Source: DASYML01 sp036399835 (lineage in GTDB: Bacteria > Acidobacteriota > Blastocatellia > Pyrinomonadales > Pyrinomonadaceae). Taken from it: a stretch of 9,888 nt of DNA. The DNA lies in assembly GCA_036399835.1 (NCBI GenBank), contig DASWMI010000145.1:1-9888 (forward strand), given 5' to 3'. The notes beneath the pieces were generated by a model, which did not search any database, was not told where the DNA came from, and saw nothing but the letters and a program-made list of their open reading frames with translations. The position numbers and the translations under genes were made by a program. Below, one piece after another: positions 6,585 to 9,888 of the stretch (position 1 is its first letter; each line of letters starts with the position of its first letter).

Positions 6585-8324
6585 CTAATTATGCGCGGCG
6601 TACTCCAGTTGCTCCTCGCTTTCAGATGGTTTGTGACCGTCGTCCTGGTCCAGCAGGTTGCGAGCGAGGATAGCGCCGATTCTTTCCAGCATGGGCCGCA
6701 GGCTCTGCTGGTCCACGGCGGAGACGGCGACGCAATCGCGCGAGCCTTGCTGCGAAGCTTCGCGCAGGATGGCCTTGATTGTGGGCGCGTCCAGAAGGTC
6801 CGCCTTGTTAAAGACGACGAGGCGCGGAATCTCTCCGATGTGTAGCTCGCTCAGGATTCTTTCGACCGATTCGAGCTGCTGCGGCCAGCGTGGGTTGGCG
6901 GCATCAACCAGGTGTATGAGAAGGTCGCTGTCTGTAATCTCTTCGAGCGTGGCGCGGAAGGCTGCGAGCAGGTCGGGCGGAAGGTCTCGTATAAATCCGA
7001 CGGTGTCGTTGATGATGACTTCCTGCTCGTGCGGCAGTCGCAAACGCCTGGAGGTCGGGTCGAGCGTGGCGAACATGCGCTGCTCTGCGTGAACCTTGCT
7101 CGCGGTCAGAGTGTTGAGCAGAGTTGATTTGCCAGCGTTCGTGTAGCCGACGATGGAGATGATGGGAAGCTCTCGGCGCGTGCGTTCCTTGCGGCGCTCC
7201 TGCCTGCGTTGGCGCAGGTGCTCGATCTCTTTTTCGAGGCGATGAATACGGTCGCGGACGCGGCGGCGGTCTGTTTCTAGTTTGGTTTCACCCGGACCAC
7301 GCCCGCCGATGCCGCCTGCGAGTCTTGAGAAGGCTGAGTCCTGACCGACGACGAGGCGCGGCAGTAGATATTTTAACTGGGCCAGCTCGACCTGTATCTT
7401 ACCCTCGCGCGACTGCGCGCGCTGAGCGAAGATGTCCAGAATCAACTGTGCGCGGTCAATGACTTTAAGATCGGTCTCGGCGGAGACGGAGCGCACCTGC
7501 GCTGGCGACAGCTCGCGGTCGAAGACGATGAGGTCTGCGCCTAATTGAAGCGCGCGCACGAGCAGCTCTTCCAGCTTACCCTTGCCGAGGACTGTGCGCG
7601 GGTCAATCGCCGTGCGCCGCTGGATAATGCGGTCGAGGACGATGACGCCAGCCGAAGAGGCCAACTCGCTCAGCTCGTCCATGGATTCCTGCGCTTCTAT
7701 GAGCGAGCCTGTGTTGACGCCGACCAGAATCGTGCGGTCGCGTCCTTCTGCGCGGCGGGCAGTGCGGCGATTGCGCGCCATCTCTTCTTCGAGCGAATTG
7801 ATGAGCGCGAGGAAATCAACATCTATCTGCGAAGGGTGTCCCGCGGGGAGAAAGGCGTAGGGTGCTGCCTGTTGGCCCGCGTCCAGCTCTGCGGCGGTAG
7901 TCGGCAGCAGATGCGCCGCACGCACAAGGTTCGGCAGCCCCGTGCGCTCGTCAACATCGAGCACGACCATCAGGTCCAGCCGCAAGAGGGCGAGGTCCGT
8001 CAGGTCGTCCTGCGTCAAGTCTTCGCCTTTCAAGTGCGTATGCACGCAGCGCAAGCCGCGAAAGCGGTCCGTGCCGACGCGCACGCGTTTGAAATCCGGC
8101 AGCTCTATCCGGCGCGCATCGCCGACGACGACGTGCTCGATGTAGCCCTTGCGATCAATCAGTACGCCAATCTGCCTGCGCGTCTCGTGCGAAAGCTCCG
8201 TCAACTGCCGTGCAAATTCCGGCGTCACAATCTGGTGCGGCGGGATGCGTCTCGAATAGAGTTTTTCTATACGGCGAAGCTGATTCGCCTTCAGTCCCTG
8301 TGTGTTACCGTGTACGTTACTGAT
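6585..8324 (-). CDS. hflX: Ribosome-associated GTPase HflX, long form with N-terminal extension; probable AUC start
   Basis: HflX is a GTPase that binds the 50S subunit and splits stalled or stressed 70S ribosomes. Counting from the proposed start (579 residues), the signature GGIGGRGPGETKLETDRR lies at 337-354 and is followed by a basic helical linker. The G domain shows Walker A GYTNAGKST at 393-401, DTVGF at 440-444, NKAD at 506-509 and SAV at 535-537. The usual HflX N-terminal domain begins near 196 (ILVGVNTG) and includes LGKGKLEELL. Ahead of it sit about 190 extra residues absent from the 426-residue E. coli protein but present in long forms, with an HTHLKGEDLTQDD motif at 95-107. The first ATG/GTG/TTG is the GTG at 8228, which has no Shine-Dalgarno. 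The family-like sequence GNTQGLKANQLRR continues upstream in frame, and GGAGG at 8333-8337 stands 8 nt from an AUC at 8324. The gene end is certain; the start is inferred. The 7TM-HD gene follows one nucleotide after the stop. Confidence 0.9.
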   Translation of the reverse strand: MSNVHGNTQGLKANQLRRIEKLYSRRIPPHQIVTPEFARQLTELSHETRRQIGVLIDRKGYIEHVVVGDARRIELPDFKRVRVGTDRFRGLRCVHTHLKGEDLTQDDLTDLALLRLDLMVVLDVDERTGLPNLVRAAHLLPTTAAELDAGQQAAPYAFLPAGHPSQIDVDFLALINSLEEEMARNRRTARRAEGRDRTILVGVNTGSLIEAQESMDELSELASSAGVIVLDRIIQRRTAIDPRTVLGKGKLEELLVRALQLGADLIVFDRELSPAQVRSVSAETDLKVIDRAQLILDIFAQRAQSREGKIQVELAQLKYLLPRLVVGQDSAFSRLAGGIGGRGPGETKLETDRRRVRDRIHRLEKEIEHLRQRRQERRKERTRRELPIISIVGYTNAGKSTLLNTLTASKVHAEQRMFATLDPTSRRLRLPHEQEVIINDTVGFIRDLPPDLLAAFRATLEEITDSDLLIHLVDAANPRWPQQLESVERILSELHIGEIPRLVVFNKADLLDAPTIKAILREASQQGSRDCVAVSAVDQQSLRPMLERIGAILARNLLDQDDGHKPSESEEQLEYAAHN

Positions 8325-8332
8325 TTCCTTAA

Positions 8333-8337
8333 CCTCC
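8333..8337 (-). promoter_or_regulatory. Shine-Dalgarno GGAGG that decides the hflX start
   Basis: On the minus strand the order is GGAGG, then the 8-nt spacer TTAAGGAA, then AUC. No ATG, GTG or TTG occurs in this frame between the in-frame TGA at 8379-8381 and the GTG at 8228. The GTG is about 100 nt away from this site and has no ribosome binding site of its own. The AUC at 8324 is the only codon at the right distance. Confidence 0.65.
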
Positions 8338-8348
8338 GATTGAACAGT

Positions 8349-8435
8349 CTCAGAGTCTGAGAGTCCGAGAGTCCGGAGTCAAAAGACAAAAGCTTTCGGC
8401 CTTTGACTCTAGACTCCGGACTCCGGACTTTTGAG
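8349..8435 (-). repeat. GAGTC-rich imperfect palindromic element, copy A (5' UTR of hflX)
   Basis: This 87-bp segment forms an imperfect inverted repeat with arms of about 40 bp. The left arm, read on +, is made of near-identical octamers (AGAGTCTG, AGAGTCCG, AGAGTCCG), and the right arm carries repeated ACTCCGG heptamers. The innermost stem on the minus strand pairs GAGTCAAAG with CTTTTGACTC, with one bulge. Read on the minus strand it shares long blocks with copy B (GAGTCAAAGGC, then TTGTCTT and TGACTCC, then CTCGGACTC), so the two are inverted copies of one family. It ends 12 nt before the hflX Shine-Dalgarno. Translating it yields low-complexity SGVRSLESK-type peptides that are not real proteins. 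Confidence 0.8.
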
Positions 8436-8451
8436 TGTTGTAATTACAACA
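8436..8451. promoter_or_regulatory. 16-bp perfect palindrome, candidate operator
   Basis: TGTTGTAATTACAACA reads identically on both strands, and symmetry breaks at the next base on each side. It abuts the distal edge of repeat copy A, about 110 nt upstream of the proposed hflX start. Its size and AT-rich centre suit a dimeric regulator of the MarR, GntR or TetR kind, but I cannot assign a protein. A short hairpin in the transcript is the alternative reading. Confidence 0.4.
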
Positions 8452-8582
8452 AGATTGAAGCGAGCGGTGGGCGTTGGGCGCTCTCTGAGTTGGTCTGCTG
8501 TTGCTCGGCGAAATAAGTCCGCCTGGTCGCTTGAGCATGACAAAAAATAATCAATCGCCAATGTACCCAAAAGGCACGCAAA

Positions 8583-8600
8583 CGCCCCCTTTCAGGAGCG
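8583..8600 (-). other. GAAA-capped hairpin in the leftward transcript
   Basis: On the minus strand CGCTCCT pairs with GGGGGCG over seven base pairs, including two G-U wobbles, and encloses a GAAA tetraloop of the stable GNRA type. A second small hairpin follows (GTGCC, TTTTG, GGTAC, about 8565-8579), then ATTATTTTTTG after a gap. It lies just downstream of the predicted leftward promoter. The T-run is about 16 nt beyond the second stem, so this is not a standard terminator. Confidence 0.35.
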
Positions 8601-8625
8601 TTAAGAACTGGCTTGACTTGGAAGG

Positions 8626-8634
8626 ATTATAACA
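8626..8634 (-). promoter_or_regulatory. Extended -10 promoter for hflX-pgpH
   Basis: The minus strand reads TGTTATAAT here: a perfect TATAAT hexamer preceded by the TGn of an extended -10. The -35 region is weak (TTCATG with a 16-nt spacer or GTTCAT with 17), as extended -10 promoters tolerate. Transcription would begin near 8619 and give hflX a leader of about 295 nt that includes the GAAA hairpin, the 16-bp palindrome and repeat copy A. Confidence 0.55.
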
Positions 8635-8749
8635 CAACGAGGCGAAACATGAACCGCCAAAAAAGCGCTTCCTGCCCTGCCCGCAAGGGCTTTCCTCAAA
8701 CGGCTTCCGAATAGACACCGCGCGCGCGCGCATCGTATCATGATGCAAC

Positions 8750-8841
8750 AGTCCGAGAGTCTAGAGTCTGGAGTCCGAGAGTCAAAGGCAGTTTATTGTC
8801 TTCTGACTCCAGACCCTCGGACTCCAGACTCCCAGACTCTT
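8750..8841 (+). repeat. GAGTC-rich imperfect palindromic element, copy B (5' UTR of propeller gene)
   Basis: This 92-bp segment is an inverted copy of the element at 8349-8435. Its arms carry GAGTCTAGAGTCTGGAGTCC on the left and the near-complement on the right, with only a few mismatches over about 27 bp. The centre is the AT-rich GTTTATTGTCTT. It ends 3 nt before the GAGAGG Shine-Dalgarno of the downstream gene. Thus the same element, in the same orientation relative to transcription, stands immediately ahead of the ribosome binding sites of both divergent genes. Confidence 0.8.
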
Positions 8842-8858
8842 TTCGAGAGGCGGCCAAG

Positions 8859-9884
8859 ATGAATATTGCCGGACGCATTGTGCGGATTGATCCGGGGGCT
8901 GGCATTCCAGGTGGCGAGGTCGCCATCGAGTGCGAGAAGTTTGATACGGGCTATCTCAGGTCGTGCCGCGCGCTCTTCGAGACCGCTTCGGCGCATCTGG
9001 TCGGAGTCTCCGCACGCCGCCTGCTGGCGATTGTGCCCGATTTGAATGTCGGCGGGAGCGTCGAAGTCCTGCTCGAAACAAAGGGCGAGCGGGGCGAGGC
9101 CAAGAGTTTTATCAGCGGCAGGAAGCTGGCCGAAGACCTGCATCCGGTTGCCAACCCGGCCTTTGACCCTGATGACGGCTCGCTCTATGTGACGCGTTCA
9201 GGCTCGCGCGGGCAAGAGCTGCCCGTGACCATCTTTCGCATCGAGGCAGACGGCTCAATAGCTGAATTCTCAGGCGACATTACAAACCCGACCGGCATCG
9301 CTTTCAATAAATCCGGAGAGATGTTCGTCACAAGCCGGATGGACGGGTCCGTCTATCGCGTCACGGCTTTTAAGGAAGCCGTCCCCTTCGCGCTTAACCT
9401 GGGAGTCGCCACGGGGCTGGCCTTCGATAAAGAGGACCGGATGTACGTCGGCGACCGCACGGGCACAATCTATCGTCTCAACAGCATCGGCGAGGCGCGG
9501 CCCTTTGCGCAGCTAGAGGCTTCCGTCTCCGCCTATCATCTGGCCTTCGGGCCTGACGATGCGCTCTATGTGACTGGACCAACCGTTTCCAGTTATGACG
9601 CCGTGATGCGGATTGACGGAAGCGGCAGGCCAGCCGTCTTCTATCGCGGGCTGGGCCGCCCGCAGGGACTCGCCTTCGATGTCGAAGGGAATCTGTATGT
9701 GGCCGCTTCGGTGCGCGGTCGGCGCGGCATCGTGCGCATCACACCCGATGGCAGGGAAGCTGAGATGGCTGTCGCCGGAATGAATCTGGTAGGGCTGGCT
9801 TTCAACGCGACGGGAGACATGGTGGTCGCCACGAATGAAGCCGTCTACCGTCTACCGCTCGGCATTCGCGGGACGCTTTTATAA
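8859..9884 (+). CDS. IPT/TIG-domain plus six-bladed beta-propeller (NHL/SMP-30-like) protein
   Basis: The 341-residue protein opens with an IPT/TIG-like immunoglobulin fold at about residues 5-85 (DPGAGIPGGEVAIEC, then VPDLNVGGSVEVLLET). From about 96 to 333 it has about six repeats of the type NPTGIAF-G-MFVTS-GSVYRV, typical of NHL or SMP-30/gluconolactonase propellers. Repeat centres lie near residues 100, 146, 187, 229, 271 and 313. I see no signal peptide or membrane segment, so a cytoplasmic location is predicted. No catalytic metal site is evident, so a binding or scaffold role is as likely as lactonase activity; the substrate is unknown. The ATG at 8859 is chosen because GAGAGG ends 8 nt upstream. 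An in-frame TTG at 8796 would begin inside repeat copy B and add 21 repeat-derived residues. The gene is complete, ending four bases before the window edge. Confidence 0.82.
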   Translation: MNIAGRIVRIDPGAGIPGGEVAIECEKFDTGYLRSCRALFETASAHLVGVSARRLLAIVPDLNVGGSVEVLLETKGERGEAKSFISGRKLAEDLHPVANPAFDPDDGSLYVTRSGSRGQELPVTIFRIEADGSIAEFSGDITNPTGIAFNKSGEMFVTSRMDGSVYRVTAFKEAVPFALNLGVATGLAFDKEDRMYVGDRTGTIYRLNSIGEARPFAQLEASVSAYHLAFGPDDALYVTGPTVSSYDAVMRIDGSGRPAVFYRGLGRPQGLAFDVEGNLYVAASVRGRRGIVRITPDGREAEMAVAGMNLVGLAFNATGDMVVATNEAVYRLPLGIRGTLL

Positions 9885-9888
9885 ATCG

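Larger units (their letters stand above)
8452..8749. other. Divergent intergenic core between the two repeat copies
   Basis: No credible gene lies in this stretch of about 300 nt; short ORFs on both strands lack ribosome binding sites and recognisable sequence. It holds a leftward extended -10 promoter near 8626-8634, a small hairpin at 8583-8600, an alternating CG tract at 8719-8731 and a 5-bp stem GCATC/GATGC at 8730-8746. A weak hairpin (GCCCT with AGGGC) lies near 8674-8693, with only TTT after it on +. I found no clear rightward promoter with both hexamers for the propeller gene, although one must lie here or within copy B. Confidence 0.5.

Noticed and set aside
8228..8228. GTG as the hflX start
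   Set aside because: It has no Shine-Dalgarno, and homologous-looking coding sequence continues upstream in the same frame. It is kept only as a fallback.
8350..8538. 62-codon minus-strand ORF
   Set aside because: Much of it is translated repeat copy A, giving low-complexity SGVRSLES-type sequence. There is no Shine-Dalgarno before the ATG.
8551..8748. 65-codon minus-strand ORF
   Set aside because: It spans the predicted promoter and CG tract, has no ribosome binding site and no recognisable domain.
8349..8841. CRISPR array or insertion sequence from the GAGTC repeats
   Set aside because: The units are 7-8 bp with no spacers of regular length, and there are no cas genes, transposase or target-site duplications. 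The pattern is a palindromic intergenic element.

Overview
This 9.9 kb window looks like an ordinary housekeeping stretch of a GC-rich bacterial chromosome, probably Acidobacteriota and perhaps near Blastocatellia. That placement is inference from overall gene character: an S1 with a long disordered N-terminus, a long-form HflX, a TIG plus propeller protein, and GAGTC-rich intergenic repeats. No marker gene fixes the taxonomy. Six of the seven genes belong to well-known families. I see no mobile element, CRISPR array, tRNA or rRNA.

Left half (+ strand): a candidate promoter and a roughly 280-nt structured leader precede rpsA (ribosomal protein S1, six S1 domains). A very strong intrinsic terminator closes that unit. 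Next come an HU-family DNA-binding protein with an extra C-terminal tail, a HIT-family nucleotide phosphorylase or hydrolase (Ap4A phosphorylase-like), and a GNAT acetyltransferase. The HIT and GNAT genes are 47 nt apart and probably co-transcribed.

Right-centre (- strand): hflX (ribosome-associated GTPase, long form) and a 7TM-HD phosphodiesterase (PgpH type, predicted to hydrolyse c-di-AMP) are separated by one nucleotide and form a leftward operon that converges on the GNAT gene. The hflX N-terminus appears to extend 32 codons upstream of the first conventional start codon. A GGAGG Shine-Dalgarno is spaced 8 nt from an in-frame AUC, so this may be a non-canonical AUC start.

Right end: a roughly 530-nt divergent intergenic region separates hflX from a complete gene for a cytoplasmic TIG-domain plus six-bladed beta-propeller protein. 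The region holds two inverted copies of an approximately 90-bp imperfect palindromic element built from GAGTC units. Each copy lies directly in front of the ribosome binding site of one divergent gene, in the same orientation relative to that gene. Between them are a 16-bp perfect palindrome, a small GAAA-capped hairpin, a leftward extended -10 promoter and a short alternating CG tract.

The parts most worth a second look are the hflX start, the paired 5'-UTR repeat elements, the JAMM-like histidine pattern in the HflX extension, and the rpsA leader structures.
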